From contig DMBU01000124.1 in assembly GCA_003446015.1 (NCBI GenBank), positions 23,823 to 87,822 of the forward strand: a DNA stretch of 64,000 bases, given 5' to 3'. The DNA is from Bacteroidales bacterium (GTDB lineage: Bacteria; Bacteroidota; Bacteroidia; Bacteroidales; UBA12077). Below are positions 42,017 to 52,017 of this stretch, piece after piece (position 1 is the first letter of the stretch; every line of letters begins with the position of its first letter). The notes beneath the pieces are model-generated. The model did no database searches, was not told the DNA's origin, and saw nothing but the letters and a program-made list of their open reading frames with translations. The position numbers and the translations under genes were made by a program.

Positions 42017-44776
42017 CTAATTTACGGAATAATTGTATAAAAAGTTATATTGAGTGCCTACAATTAAATTAAACTGATTACCTGAATTGCCCAAATAACC
42101 AATTGTAAATGGAGTGTTTCCCTTTAACGGGAATCCATCGTATATACTTCCGTTACTGTTAAACAAATAAATCTCATTGCTTGTTTTAGAAACGAGACCT
42201 AATTTTCTATCGTCGTACGAAAAATAATAATAAACCGGCGAAGATTCAATAATTTCATCAAACTTATAATCAAATATTTCTGAACCATCCTGTTTAACTA
42301 CCTTGAGTTTGTTGTTATCAAGAAAAATATAATCTTTAAACCCATCGGCATTAATATCCTGGTAATCGAAAAAATGATTCGAAGAATATTTTCCAATTTG
42401 TTTGGTTTCAACTGTTCCGTCGAGATAGATTTTTTTAATTAAACTGGATGTGTCTGTTGTAACAAAACAAGGACTTGTATTGGCATCGCCCTGTTCTAAA
42501 TTAAAAGCGTTGTTCACTGATTTTGAGAATTGTTCCTTTAACTGAATTCGATCTTCACCTTTTCGGTTTAAAATGTACACTCTGAACTTATCAGCAAAAA
42601 CAAGATAGTCGTTTGTAGCAACTCTAAAATGTTGAACCGGGCTTGTAACATAATTATCTGTTTGTCCAAATTCCCATCCATTTACTAAAATCCCTTCTAT
42701 ATTATACAGATAAACATTTTTGTTTTTGCACGGAATAAGAATTCTATAATCAAGGTTTTTATCATAATCAAACATTGCCATTCCTGCTGTTGAGGCAGAC
42801 CTTAATTCAACCGGGTAACGTTCTACATAATTTCCGTTGCGGTCGATTAAATGAATTTTATTTGCAGTACTAAAAAGAAACTGCAGTTTCCCGTTTTTAT
42901 AAAAATCAACCTGGTATACTTCACTATTAATTTTTTCTGTGAGTTGTAATTTCCATAAAATCCTTCCCACTTTATTGATCAGATATATTTTATTATTTAA
43001 ATCCTGGATAAATATTTCGTTTTCTTTGGTGTAATGATTGGTTACAAGAACTGGCTTGAAGTTTATGGAAGTATCGAGATGACTTTCCCATACTGTAACG
43101 GCTTCTTCTTTAATTTCAGGGATATATTGTAAATACAAATTGTTATATATCATGTCATTATTGTGCTGGAACTGTACTGCGAGAGCCTGAAATTTTTTAA
43201 TGGATTCAATGTTTTGAATTAATCCTTTTTTTAGATTGGGATTTAAAAATTCTAAAATATAGTTTGGCGAACGAAATAGATTTGTATAAAAATAGAAATT
43301 TGATTTTGATGATAAGTAATTTGTGAATTGATCGAATTTCATGTCATTATCCAGGGTCTTATGCAATACATTTGAATGAATAAAATTCGAAATTGAAGAT
43401 TTAGAATTACCTATTACCATGAAATTATCGATAAAGGTTACATATTGATTATTGAATTCAGGAAATACATTTCCAAAAAATGTTTTAAAAACAGTTTTAA
43501 ATGATAATGAATAAACAACATAATTTGTCTCTTTGTCTATTTTAATTTCGTTAACCATTCGTGATTTACTAATATTATCCGTTTCAGCGATTTTAGTAAT
43601 AATATCATTTAAACTTTTTTCTGCAATGCTTTTTCCTTTCGTTCGCATGATAATGTATGTATTATCTTCGAAATTTTTATTTGGTTCGTCAGTTACAACG
43701 AGCCCAACTTCTTCATCTAGTTGATCCACAAAAAATTGTTCTAAATCGATGGCATATTTATTTTTGAATTGATCTATTTGCAGTTGGTATTTATTAATTT
43801 TTCCTTCTTTTTGAAGAAATGATTTATAATTTCGAATATACTGCCCGGTATTACTAATTCCCAATGATAAAAAGAGTGAAGTATTTGCGGGAAGGATGCT
43901 ATTCATTTCATGATCAATAGGATTCTGATTCAAAAAAAGGTTGAGGTAATTATTCAGAGAATCACTACTGAAAGTGAATCCGTTTAACAATACAGCATCA
44001 TCTTTTAAATTGATATCGAGTTCGACCCAATTGCCCAGATTTGAAAATTTAGAAATAATAGTTTTATACTTTTCGTCCAATGTAAAAGAGATGATTTCAT
44101 TTAAATTTGGGAGATTAAGATAAATGTTAGCATCTACATTTTTGCCAGCAGTTTTTTGTACTTTAATAAAACCCATATCGGTTAAAACGGACTTCTCAAC
44201 GTCCGATTGTCTTAATGAATTTTCAACAAGTATGGATGAAGAACTGCATATCATAATCCCTTTATAAAAGGAAATGTAAAGTTCCTTTTCAGGTGTTTTT
44301 ATGTTGTAGATTTTAGAATTACTGTAATCTCTTACAGCAAGATCTCCATTGTTTAACAAGCCTTTAATAGTCTGTAGGATAAACTTTTTATCGCGTGAAT
44401 TATGCATCTTAATAAAAAAGAGAAATCCAAGATTTTCTTTTCCTGTCTTATGTGCCGAAACAACAATTTGATTTTCTACAGTTAAATCTTTAATAATTTG
44501 ATTCTTGTGGTACAAATTTGTAATAAATGCTAAATCAGAATCAAATTTTTTAATGGCAGGGAATAACATAAGTTCATCCCAGATTTTGTTATCGTTTCGG
44601 ATTTCTGTAATTTTCTCGATAAAATTGTTGCTCTCAATAATAAATGCTGCATCAAGAGGAATTGCTTTATATGTCTTAAAATCAGGAAGCTGCTGATTTT
44701 TTACATAATTGTAACCAAAATATACCGAAAGAATTACAATAGCTGATGAGATTCCAATTATAATTTTTTTTAACAT
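42017..44776 (-). CDS. Membrane-anchored DUF3352-like protein with C-terminal propeller
   Basis: A 919-aa protein with an N-terminal membrane anchor (IIIGISSAIVILSVYFGYNY) not followed by a clear cleavage site. Residues ~35-560 look like a DUF3352-type repeat fold (IPLDAAFIIESNNFIEKI; ILPANTSLFLSLGISNTGQY). From about 590 the sequence changes to propeller-like blades (NHYTKENEIFIQDLNNKIYL; VYLYNIEGILVNGWEFGQ), with FG-GAP-like DINADGFKDYIFLD near 840. It starts the operon with the lipoprotein and DUF5723 genes. Function is unknown; the anchor plus propeller suggest a periplasmic sensor or scaffold. Confidence 0.72.
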   Translation of the reverse strand: MLKKIIIGISSAIVILSVYFGYNYVKNQQLPDFKTYKAIPLDAAFIIESNNFIEKITEIRNDNKIWDELMLFPAIKKFDSDLAFITNLYHKNQIIKDLTVENQIVVSAHKTGKENLGFLFFIKMHNSRDKKFILQTIKGLLNNGDLAVRDYSNSKIYNIKTPEKELYISFYKGIMICSSSSILVENSLRQSDVEKSVLTDMGFIKVQKTAGKNVDANIYLNLPNLNEIISFTLDEKYKTIISKFSNLGNWVELDINLKDDAVLLNGFTFSSDSLNNYLNLFLNQNPIDHEMNSILPANTSLFLSLGISNTGQYIRNYKSFLQKEGKINKYQLQIDQFKNKYAIDLEQFFVDQLDEEVGLVVTDEPNKNFEDNTYIIMRTKGKSIAEKSLNDIITKIAETDNISKSRMVNEIKIDKETNYVVYSLSFKTVFKTFFGNVFPEFNNQYVTFIDNFMVIGNSKSSISNFIHSNVLHKTLDNDMKFDQFTNYLSSKSNFYFYTNLFRSPNYILEFLNPNLKKGLIQNIESIKKFQALAVQFQHNNDMIYNNLYLQYIPEIKEEAVTVWESHLDTSINFKPVLVTNHYTKENEIFIQDLNNKIYLINKVGRILWKLQLTEKINSEVYQVDFYKNGKLQFLFSTANKIHLIDRNGNYVERYPVELRSASTAGMAMFDYDKNLDYRILIPCKNKNVYLYNIEGILVNGWEFGQTDNYVTSPVQHFRVATNDYLVFADKFRVYILNRKGEDRIQLKEQFSKSVNNAFNLEQGDANTSPCFVTTDTSSLIKKIYLDGTVETKQIGKYSSNHFFDYQDINADGFKDYIFLDNNKLKVVKQDGSEIFDYKFDEIIESSPVYYYFSYDDRKLGLVSKTSNEIYLFNSNGSIYDGFPLKGNTPFTIGYLGNSGNQFNLIVGTQYNFLYNYSVN

Positions 44777-44804
44777 AAGAAGTTAAAGCATTTATAAGGT
44801 TTAT

Positions 44805-44835
44805 CAAAAATATTAAATAAAATTTGATAACTAAA
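44805..44835 (-). promoter_or_regulatory. Promoter of the three-gene envelope operon
   Basis: On the minus strand TTTA (44835-44832), 19 nt, then TATTTTTG (44812-44805). The -7 box is an exact consensus match and the -33 box has one mismatch, with ideal spacing. It lies 28 nt before the ATG at 44776. Confidence 0.6.
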
Positions 44836-44899
44836 ATTTATATACTGGCAAACATAACTAAAAACAATTAAACCAAGTACATCAATAACAATCATATTG

Positions 44900-44907
44900 T
44901 AAATTTG
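44900..44907 (+). promoter_or_regulatory. Promoter -7 element of the TonB-dependent receptor gene
   Basis: TAAATTTG matches TAnnTTTG. It lies inside the nominal open frame that starts with GTG at 44907, so the real start must be downstream; the ATG at 44928 leaves a 20-nt gap. No -33 match at 19-nt spacing. Confidence 0.5.
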
Positions 44908-44927
44908 TGCATTTAATGAACATAAAA

Positions 44928-47336
44928 ATGAATTTAATTAACAAAAAAATAGGCCTTACTTTAATCAGTTTGTTTCTTAGCCTTTTTTCATATAACCAAA
45001 CACTTATCTTGAAAGATGCCGAGTTACTTGAACCCGTGGCTGATGCAGCAATTTATAATATGGAGAAAACCAAATCAGCTCTTTCAAATGCAAAAGGCGA
45101 AATTTTATTAGATGTTTTTTCCGATAACGAAGTAATTTATCTTCAACATCCTTCCTATAAAGAAGTACAGTTTACCAAAGCTGATCTTAAAAAAAACACT
45201 CTTTTTTTAGAAAAACGGGTTATTGAATTAAAGGAATTTGTTATTTCGGCATATCGTTGGGAGCAAAATAAAAGTGAAATTCCTAATAAAATAACTCGTA
45301 TAGAACAAAAAGAAATACTTTTCAATAATCCACAAACTACTGCCGACTTAATTGCAAATTCAAAGGAGGTTTTTGTTCAAAAGAGTCAGTTAGGCGGAGG
45401 AAGTCCTATGATTCGTGGATTTTCAACTAACACGGTGTTATTGGTAGTTGATGGTGTTCGAATGAATAATGCTATTTATCGTGAAGGAAATTTGCAAAAT
45501 ATAATTTCACTTGATGCAAATACAATACAAAGTAGTGAGGTGATTTTTGGTCCGGGTTCAGTAACTTATGGAAGTGATGCCTTAGGCGGGGTAATGGATT
45601 TTCATACATTAACCGTAAAGCTTTCAACATCTGAAAAGATGCAACTTTCAGGTAACGCGTTTACACGATACTCGACGGCAAATAATGAAAAAACCGCACA
45701 CCTTGATTTTAACATTGGCTTAAATAAATGGGCTTATTTAAGCAGCATAAGTTATAGCAGTTATGATGATTTAAAAATGGGAAGCCATAGCAATAAGGAA
45801 TATCAGCGACCTGAATACGTGAAACAAATTAATGGCCTTGATTCAATTGTGGCAAATAGTGATCCAAACCTGCAAGTTCAGTCTGGCTATAACCAACTAA
45901 ACATGATGCAGAAAGTTAGATTCAAACCAACAAAAAATTTAGATTTGAACTATGCTTTTCATTATTCAGAACTCTCAGATGTTCCTCGTTATGATCGATT
46001 GATTCAATATAGCGGTGAAAATTTAAAATACGGAGAATGGTATTATGGTCCTCAAATTTGGATGATGCATGCCCTAAATGTAAATTATGTAAAATCAAAT
46101 TTATTCTTCGATAACTCAAAGTTAACCATTGCATATCAGAATTATGAAGAAAGTCGCCACGATAGAAGATATAGAAAAGTTGATTTAACCGAAACTACAG
46201 AAAAAGTGGATGCTTACTCTTTAAATATTGATTTTGATAAAAACCTAAAAAGAAAAAATCAAGTTTATTATGGTATTGAAGCTGTTTATAACTCAGTAAA
46301 TTCAACTGCTCATGTTAAAGATATTGCAACAGGAATTACTACACCTGACCAAACGCGGTATCCTGATGGTTTAAATAATTATACGATTTTAGCAGCATAC
46401 TTAAGTTATAAAGAAAATTTTGGAGAGAAGATTACAAGCATTGCAGGTGTTCGGGCAAATTATGTAAGCTTATATTCTACCTTGGTTGATACTTCTTTTT
46501 TCGATTTTCCCTTTAACAAAATATCTTTTAATACTGGCGCAGTAAATGGATCGCTTGGTCTTGTGTATCGTCCGGACAAAAAGATGCAAATAAATTTGAA
46601 CCTGTCGTCGGGGTTTCATGCTCCTAATATTGACGATATGGCTAAGATTTTTGATCCCGAACCAGGAACCATAATTGTACCTAATGAAAATTTAAAACCA
46701 GAATATGTATACAATATTGATTTAGGAGTAGAAAAGACTTTTTACGATATAGCAACCATAAATTTAACTGCTTTTTATACCTATCTGACTGATGCTTTTG
46801 TTCGGCGTGATTATACTTTTAACGGACAAGACTCAATCGTTTATAAAGGAGAAATGAGTAAGGTGCTGGCAATTGTTAATGCCGATAAAGCATATATTTA
46901 TGGAGTTTCCGGATCAGTAAAGATTAAACTCCCTTTGAATTTAAATATAGAATCGGTTATGAATTATATCCAGGGAGAAGATCAGGATAACATACCATTG
47001 CGACATGTTACTCCACTTTTTGGAAGTACAAGATTAAGCTATTCTAAAAATGAGTTAACGGCATCCATTTTTGCCGATTACAATGGAGAATTAAAATATG
47101 AAGAATTAGCTCCAAGCGAACAGGACAAAACGTACATGTATGCAACAGATCAAAATGGAAATCCATATTCTCCTTCATGGCTAACATTAAATTTTATGGC
47201 TGAATATAATCTTAAGGATTGGGCTACAATAAACATTGGGATGGAGAATATTTTTGATAATCGATACCGACCTTATTCTTCTGGAATTGTTGCTCCCGGA
47301 AGAAATTTCTTAATCGGACTACGAATTAAATTTTAA
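44928..47336 (+). CDS. TonB-dependent outer-membrane receptor, haem/haemoglobin-receptor-like
   Basis: A TonB-dependent receptor of 802 aa from the ATG at 44928, which begins MNLINKKIGLTLISLFLSLF, a signal peptide. A GTG at 44907 overlaps the promoter and an ATG at 44916 would leave almost no leader. A carboxypeptidase-regulatory-like N-terminal part precedes the plug (SQLGGGSPMIRGFSTNTVL, VVDGVRMNNAIYREGN), and then the barrel. SGFHAPNIDDM and VPNENLKPEYVYNIDLG occupy the positions of the FRAP/NPNL-type motifs of haem receptors, and the last strand is FLIGLRIKF. By family, uptake of haem iron is likely, but no haemophore, TonB or haem-handling gene is adjacent, so substrate is inference. Confidence 0.87.
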   Translation: MNLINKKIGLTLISLFLSLFSYNQTLILKDAELLEPVADAAIYNMEKTKSALSNAKGEILLDVFSDNEVIYLQHPSYKEVQFTKADLKKNTLFLEKRVIELKEFVISAYRWEQNKSEIPNKITRIEQKEILFNNPQTTADLIANSKEVFVQKSQLGGGSPMIRGFSTNTVLLVVDGVRMNNAIYREGNLQNIISLDANTIQSSEVIFGPGSVTYGSDALGGVMDFHTLTVKLSTSEKMQLSGNAFTRYSTANNEKTAHLDFNIGLNKWAYLSSISYSSYDDLKMGSHSNKEYQRPEYVKQINGLDSIVANSDPNLQVQSGYNQLNMMQKVRFKPTKNLDLNYAFHYSELSDVPRYDRLIQYSGENLKYGEWYYGPQIWMMHALNVNYVKSNLFFDNSKLTIAYQNYEESRHDRRYRKVDLTETTEKVDAYSLNIDFDKNLKRKNQVYYGIEAVYNSVNSTAHVKDIATGITTPDQTRYPDGLNNYTILAAYLSYKENFGEKITSIAGVRANYVSLYSTLVDTSFFDFPFNKISFNTGAVNGSLGLVYRPDKKMQINLNLSSGFHAPNIDDMAKIFDPEPGTIIVPNENLKPEYVYNIDLGVEKTFYDIATINLTAFYTYLTDAFVRRDYTFNGQDSIVYKGEMSKVLAIVNADKAYIYGVSGSVKIKLPLNLNIESVMNYIQGEDQDNIPLRHVTPLFGSTRLSYSKNELTASIFADYNGELKYEELAPSEQDKTYMYATDQNGNPYSPSWLTLNFMAEYNLKDWATINIGMENIFDNRYRPYSSGIVAPGRNFLIGLRIKF

Positions 47337-47435
47337 GAAAAATAACTTCGTGAAACTTTTTTGGTTCAAAGATTGTAAAGGAAAATATTAAATTAGCATT
47401 TTATATTTTAGATCAATGAATAAATTTTCTGAAAA

Positions 47436-48497
47436 ATGAAATATATACTTGGAGCATTTCTGGTTGTTTTATTGCTTAATTCGAATACGTTTTCACAAAA
47501 CGAAACAAACTTAAATTTAATCGATCAGGATAAAAAAAAATTCGAAGAAAACGTTTATAATAAAGAATTCGATGAATCTCTGGAAACAATTGATTCAGAA
47601 AGAAAAAGATACGATCGGATTCCTGAAAAGCTACCCAATTGGGTTTTTAATCCTGTTGATTTTAATAATCCAGCAAGAATTATTGGATTTTCTGATCCTA
47701 ACATGACCAGGCAAGAAGCTTATAAACAAGCCATAATGAGAGCTAAAGCTTTATATGCCATAAATAAGCTGAGCTCAATAAGCAATATTACAGATGATTA
47801 TATAAACTTAAAAGAATCAGGTAGATATTCTTTATATACTACAAAATTCCAGGATTTTTCGCTAACAAAAGCCGAGTTAGCCTATAATGATTCTGCAATT
47901 GTTATAATTGATACTTTTTTTACTAAGTATAATGAAGGAATTGCGTTAATTGAAATTAATACAAATCAGAATTCTAACCTTAATAGGGATACAATCTCAA
48001 TAAAAGGTGAACACCTGCAGGTATTTATCGAAAAAAATTTTAAAAGGGAAAAAATTGAATTTTTTAATCTCTCCATACAGGATAATTTAGAAAAGAACGA
48101 TACTTCAGACTTTTTCAGTCAGTACAATTACAAAATAGTAAATAGAGGTTACGACATTAGCTCAATTTACGGAAACCAGTTGATAGAATTTACAGAACGA
48201 ACATATAATTACAGAAGCGAAACAGAGTTTCAAAAAGATAGCCTGGATGCTGAATATGACATGTTTTATTTAAATAAAGGTTTATGGAATGCTTTTATTT
48301 CAGGGGTTTTAAGTAATATCACAATGCTTTCAAAACAATTGTCAACTCAAATTAAAAACTCGAATGATTATTATACTCAAACAAGTGAAGGATTAATTCG
48401 CACTGTTTCCCGCAATAAAGTTTCTTTCGGATTTAACGATTTTAAAATCATTCAAAATCAGTTTTATATAGATTTAAATGGCTTGATTGTCGAATAG
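47436..48497 (+). CDS. Exported LPP20-like domain protein
   Basis: A 353-residue protein with a signal peptide (1-20, NSNTFSQ). The segment PNWVFNP...IIGFSDPNMTRQEAYKQAIM resembles the LPP20 lipoprotein family: W-x-NP, then G-x-(S/D), then repeated Ala-rich helix turns (AIMRAKALYAINKLSS). There is no lipobox. The rest is helical and charged, with no enzyme motif. It lies between the TonB-dependent receptor (99 nt) and the Na/Pi transporter (34 nt to its ATG), all on the plus strand. Function unknown. Confidence 0.65.
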   Translation: MKYILGAFLVVLLLNSNTFSQNETNLNLIDQDKKKFEENVYNKEFDESLETIDSERKRYDRIPEKLPNWVFNPVDFNNPARIIGFSDPNMTRQEAYKQAIMRAKALYAINKLSSISNITDDYINLKESGRYSLYTTKFQDFSLTKAELAYNDSAIVIIDTFFTKYNEGIALIEINTNQNSNLNRDTISIKGEHLQVFIEKNFKREKIEFFNLSIQDNLEKNDTSDFFSQYNYKIVNRGYDISSIYGNQLIEFTERTYNYRSETEFQKDSLDAEYDMFYLNKGLWNAFISGVLSNITMLSKQLSTQIKNSNDYYTQTSEGLIRTVSRNKVSFGFNDFKIIQNQFYIDLNGLIVE

Positions 48498-48499
48498 CT

Positions 48500-48507
48500 T
48501 ATATTTG
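48500..48507 (+). promoter_or_regulatory. Promoter -7 element of the Na/Pi cotransporter gene
   Basis: TATATTTG matches TAnnTTTG, 24 nt before the ATG at 48532 and just after the stop of the upstream gene. No -33 box at 19 nt. Confidence 0.45.
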
Positions 48508-48531
48508 TATAAATAAAGCTTTTTATTTATT

Positions 48532-50637
48532 ATGATTAGACCTGTTTCATCATACATCATTCTTTTCTTTTTTCTATTTGTAGGCTACAATGCATATTCT
48601 CAAAACGATAGTCTGATTTTTTCGAATCAATATAAATTAGTTAAACCAAATTCTAATAGAATTCCAAATTATTCCGGCGACCGTCAGACTCAAACAGCTC
48701 GTCTAAAAACAGATAAACCTATTCGTGTTCAGGTTTTAAATCAGAATAATGATCCTATGGGTAATGTTAGGGTTATTTTTCAAACAATTTCAGTACCGCA
48801 GGGAGATAAACATTTTAAAATTACCGATACTTTAATTTTTACTGACACCTTAGGAATAGCACAAACTTTTTTGATTTTAGGAACGGAAGAGGGTGAATAT
48901 GAAATATCAGCTCAGTTAAAAGATTATCCCAAATCTAATTTTCTAATTTATAAAGTACTTGCGCGTAAAACCAATTGGGTTTTCATTTTAATTGCAGGAT
49001 TGATTGGGGGTTTAGGATTGTTTCTTCTCGGAATGACCATGATGAGCGATGGATTGCAAAATGCTGCCGGAGATAAAATGCGAAGCGTATTAAGTCAAAT
49101 TACAAATAATCGGTTTTTTGCAGTTGGTATAGGAACTTTTGTTACGATGATTGTCCAAAGTAGCAGTGCCACCACAGTTATGCTTGTAAGTTTTGTTCAT
49201 TCGAAATTAATGAAATTTCGCCAAACAATTGGTGTGATATTAGGGGCAGGAATTGGTACTACAATAACAGTACAGTTAATTGCATTTAAAATTACAGATT
49301 ACTCGCTATTGTTCATTGGACTTGGTTTTATGCTGAACTTCTTGTTTAGTTCAACGAAAATAAAAAGTGTAGGTAAATCAATTTTAGGATTTGGAATTTT
49401 GTTTTATGGAATGCAAATTATGTCAGAATCCATGTATCCATTGCGATCATTTACACCTTTTATTGATTCAATTATAAAACTGGAAAATCCTCTTGTTGGG
49501 ATTTTGGCAGGAACAATTTTTACGGCTCTTATTCAAAGCAGTGCTGCATTTATTGGTATAATGATTATTCTGGCAACTCAGGGTTTACTTAGTCTGGAAG
49601 CATCGATACCATTAATGTTTGGAGCTAATATTGGAACTGCCATAACCGCTATTTTAGCAAGCATTAAAACAGATAAGGAGGCTAAACAGGTTGCTTTGGC
49701 TCATTCATTAATTAAAATTATAGGAGTATTACTCTTTTTATTCTGGATTCCACAATTTGCTGATTTAGTAAGAGCAATATCTCCAAAAGGAGCGTGGCTC
49801 GATGGCGATTTTAATTCTCTGGGAGCTACAGTCCCGCGCCAAATAGCAAATGCACATACCATTTTTAATATTGTGTTAACATGTCTGATTCTCCCATTTA
49901 CAAATTTATTCGGGCGATTTATTGAAAGGATTCTTCCCGTAAAGTTTGTGGAGGAAATCGTTTTAAAAACAATTTATCTTGATTATGGAATGGTTAAAAA
50001 TTCTTCCCTTGCATTGAGTCTGGCTAAGAAAGAAACAATAAGAATGGGGCGACTGGTTCAAAATATGACAGGCGATATTATCATACCTTATTTGGTAAAG
50101 AAAACAGAAGTTTTTGAGGACATTAAGAAAATGGAAGAAGAGGTGAATTTTCTTCGGGATCAAATAAATGATTATATACTGAAAATAACCCGGGAAAATT
50201 TGAATGAAGAACGTGTTAAGGAATCATTTCAATTGCTTTATACTGTAAAAGAATTTGAACAAATAGCTGATCTGGTTTCAACGAACATGATTAACAGGGC
50301 AATAAGCTGGTGTTCCATGAACTATGAGTTTTCGCCTGAAGGCAAAAGCGAAATAGTAGATTATCATACCCGAACTCAAAAGCAAATAAGCAGAGCTCTT
50401 GCGGTTTTTGAAAGTGTTAATTTAGAAAAGGCAAAAGCAATGAAAGATAAATATAAGCAGTACCGTAATCTTGAAATTGAATTAGAAAAACAACACTTTG
50501 AAAGATTACGTGATGAGGTTACAAATACAATTTCAAGTAGCAAAACACATGTCGAGTTAATGACTTTTTTAAGAGCCATAAACGGACACGCAACCAACAT
50601 TGCCAGAATTCTTCTAAAATGGTCTGGTGAGAAATAA
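48532..50637 (+). CDS. Na+/phosphate cotransporter with N-terminal Ig-like domain and PhoU-like tail
   Basis: A 701-aa inner-membrane protein. The first ~25 residues form a signal or anchor helix (SYIILFFFLFVGYNAYSQ). About residues 55-145 are an Ig-like beta-sandwich (PIRVQVLNQNNDPMGNVRVI; LGTEEGEYEISAQL). A NptA/NPT2-type transport core follows, with the paired QSS motifs of the family, VQSSSATTVMLVSF and IQSSAAFIGIMIIL, and GANIGTAITAILAS. The last ~200 residues are helical and resemble PhoU. The family imports phosphate with sodium. The extracytoplasmic Ig-like front end is not part of the standard core. Confidence 0.87.
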   Translation: MIRPVSSYIILFFFLFVGYNAYSQNDSLIFSNQYKLVKPNSNRIPNYSGDRQTQTARLKTDKPIRVQVLNQNNDPMGNVRVIFQTISVPQGDKHFKITDTLIFTDTLGIAQTFLILGTEEGEYEISAQLKDYPKSNFLIYKVLARKTNWVFILIAGLIGGLGLFLLGMTMMSDGLQNAAGDKMRSVLSQITNNRFFAVGIGTFVTMIVQSSSATTVMLVSFVHSKLMKFRQTIGVILGAGIGTTITVQLIAFKITDYSLLFIGLGFMLNFLFSSTKIKSVGKSILGFGILFYGMQIMSESMYPLRSFTPFIDSIIKLENPLVGILAGTIFTALIQSSAAFIGIMIILATQGLLSLEASIPLMFGANIGTAITAILASIKTDKEAKQVALAHSLIKIIGVLLFLFWIPQFADLVRAISPKGAWLDGDFNSLGATVPRQIANAHTIFNIVLTCLILPFTNLFGRFIERILPVKFVEEIVLKTIYLDYGMVKNSSLALSLAKKETIRMGRLVQNMTGDIIIPYLVKKTEVFEDIKKMEEEVNFLRDQINDYILKITRENLNEERVKESFQLLYTVKEFEQIADLVSTNMINRAISWCSMNYEFSPEGKSEIVDYHTRTQKQISRALAVFESVNLEKAKAMKDKYKQYRNLEIELEKQHFERLRDEVTNTISSSKTHVELMTFLRAINGHATNIARILLKWSGEK

Positions 50638-50664
50638 ATTATTCTCAAAGATTAAATCTTTTCA

Positions 50665-50672
50665 TAGATTTG
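50665..50672 (+). promoter_or_regulatory. Promoter -7 element of sdaA
   Basis: TAGATTTG matches TAnnTTTG, 22 nt before the ATG at 50695. The -33 region at 19-nt spacing (TTCT) is poor. Confidence 0.45.
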
Positions 50673-50694
50673 CACCAAAATTAATTTATATCTC

Positions 50695-51900
50695 ATGCAA
50701 TCAATCAGAGAACTATATAAAATAGGATTTGGACCTTCAAGTAGTCATACCATTGGACCAGTAAGAGCTTCAGGTATTTTCAGGAATAAAAATCCTAAGA
50801 TTGAAAATTTCAAGGTTACAATATACGGAAGTTTAGCTGCAACAGGGAAAGGGCATCATACAGATATTGCCATCGAGAAAACTTTATTTCCTAAAAAAGT
50901 TGAGATCATCTGGAAACCTGATGAGGAATTGCCATTGCATCCGAATGGATTATTCTTCCAGGCATTAAATGAAAACAATTCTGTTGTTGACGAATGGACA
51001 GTTTACAGTATTGGGGGTGGAGATTTGAAGGATTCTAAAGGGATTCTTAATGATAAAATAGTTTATAAACATAAATCTCTTGATGATATTTTAAGCTGGT
51101 GTAATAACGAAGGTAAAACATTCTGGGAGTACGTTGAAGATTGCGAAGGTTCAGATATTTGGGAGTTTTTAGAAGATGTTTGGAGGCTTATGAAAGCTAC
51201 TATTATAAATGGATTGGAAAATGAAGGGGTATTGCCTGGAGAGATTCGATTACCGAGAAAAGCTGCTACATATTATATGAAAGCCATGAACTCAACCGGA
51301 GCCGTTAAAAACAGAGGCTTGCTTTTTGCATATGCATTAGCTGTTTCAGAGGAAAATGCAAATGGTGGGGAAATAGTTACAGCACCTACATGTGGCTCAT
51401 CTGGTGTACTACCGGCACTATTATATTTTTTAAAAAGAGAAGATCATATTACCGATAAAAGAATAGTAAGAGCCCTTGCAACAGCAGGATTGATTGGAAA
51501 TATTGTAAAAAGAAACGGATCTATTTCAGGGGCAGAAGTTGGATGTCAGGGTGAAATAGGGACTGCCTGTGCTATGGCCGCAGCTGCAGCAGCGCAGGTT
51601 ATGGGAGGCTCATTACGACAAATTGAATATGCAGCCGAAATGGGATTGGAACATAATCTGGGATTAACCTGTGATCCGGTTGGTGGTTATGTGCAAATAC
51701 CTTGTATTGAACGAAATGCTATTGCAGCTGGCAAAGCTCAGGAATGTGCTGTTTATGCTTTGTTTTCTGATGGCGGACACAAAATTTCATTTGACAGAGC
51801 TGTGCAAACAATGGTTGAAACAGGAAGAGATTTGCAAAGTGCTTATCGTGAAACAGGAATAGGTGGTTTGGCAAAAGGATGGAAACCTTTCAATAAGTAA
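50695..51900 (+). CDS. sdaA: L-serine ammonia-lyase, single-chain, iron-sulfur-dependent
   Basis: L-serine dehydratase converts serine to pyruvate and ammonia using a [4Fe-4S] cluster. The 401-residue chain holds both the beta (N-terminal) and alpha (C-terminal) modules. The N-terminal part opens SIRELYKIGFGPSSSHTIGP. The catalytic part shows APTCGSSGVLPALLYF, GCQGEIGTACAMAAAAAAQV and LTCDPVGGYVQIPCIERNAI, which hold the cluster cysteines. It sits downstream of the Na/Pi gene with its own promoter and converges on trpS. It fits a lifestyle of burning amino acids freed by the secreted peptidases. Confidence 0.95.
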   Translation: MQSIRELYKIGFGPSSSHTIGPVRASGIFRNKNPKIENFKVTIYGSLAATGKGHHTDIAIEKTLFPKKVEIIWKPDEELPLHPNGLFFQALNENNSVVDEWTVYSIGGGDLKDSKGILNDKIVYKHKSLDDILSWCNNEGKTFWEYVEDCEGSDIWEFLEDVWRLMKATIINGLENEGVLPGEIRLPRKAATYYMKAMNSTGAVKNRGLLFAYALAVSEENANGGEIVTAPTCGSSGVLPALLYFLKREDHITDKRIVRALATAGLIGNIVKRNGSISGAEVGCQGEIGTACAMAAAAAAQVMGGSLRQIEYAAEMGLEHNLGLTCDPVGGYVQIPCIERNAIAAGKAQECAVYALFSDGGHKISFDRAVQTMVETGRDLQSAYRETGIGGLAKGWKPFNK

Positions 51901-51946
51901 TCAGGTATTTACATATAATTTCTGTTTGTTTCTAGCTGGGTTTAAC

Positions 51947-51967
51947 TATTTGCATATAAAGCAAATA
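51947..51967. terminator. Weak hairpin between sdaA and trpS
   Basis: TATTTGC (51947-51953) and GCAAATA (51961-51967) form a perfect 7-bp stem with a 7-nt loop in the 117-nt gap between convergent genes. It is AT-rich and has no strong T tract, so terminator function is uncertain. Confidence 0.35.
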
Positions 51968-52017
51968 CTCTCATGATACGTTCTGATTTCTTTTAGCTTG
52001 AAATAAACATCTTTAAT

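Noticed and set aside
44907..44927. GTG at 44907 as start of the TonB-dependent receptor
   Set aside because: It is the last base of the promoter -7 box and would lie upstream of the transcript start; the ATG at 44928 gives a clean signal peptide.
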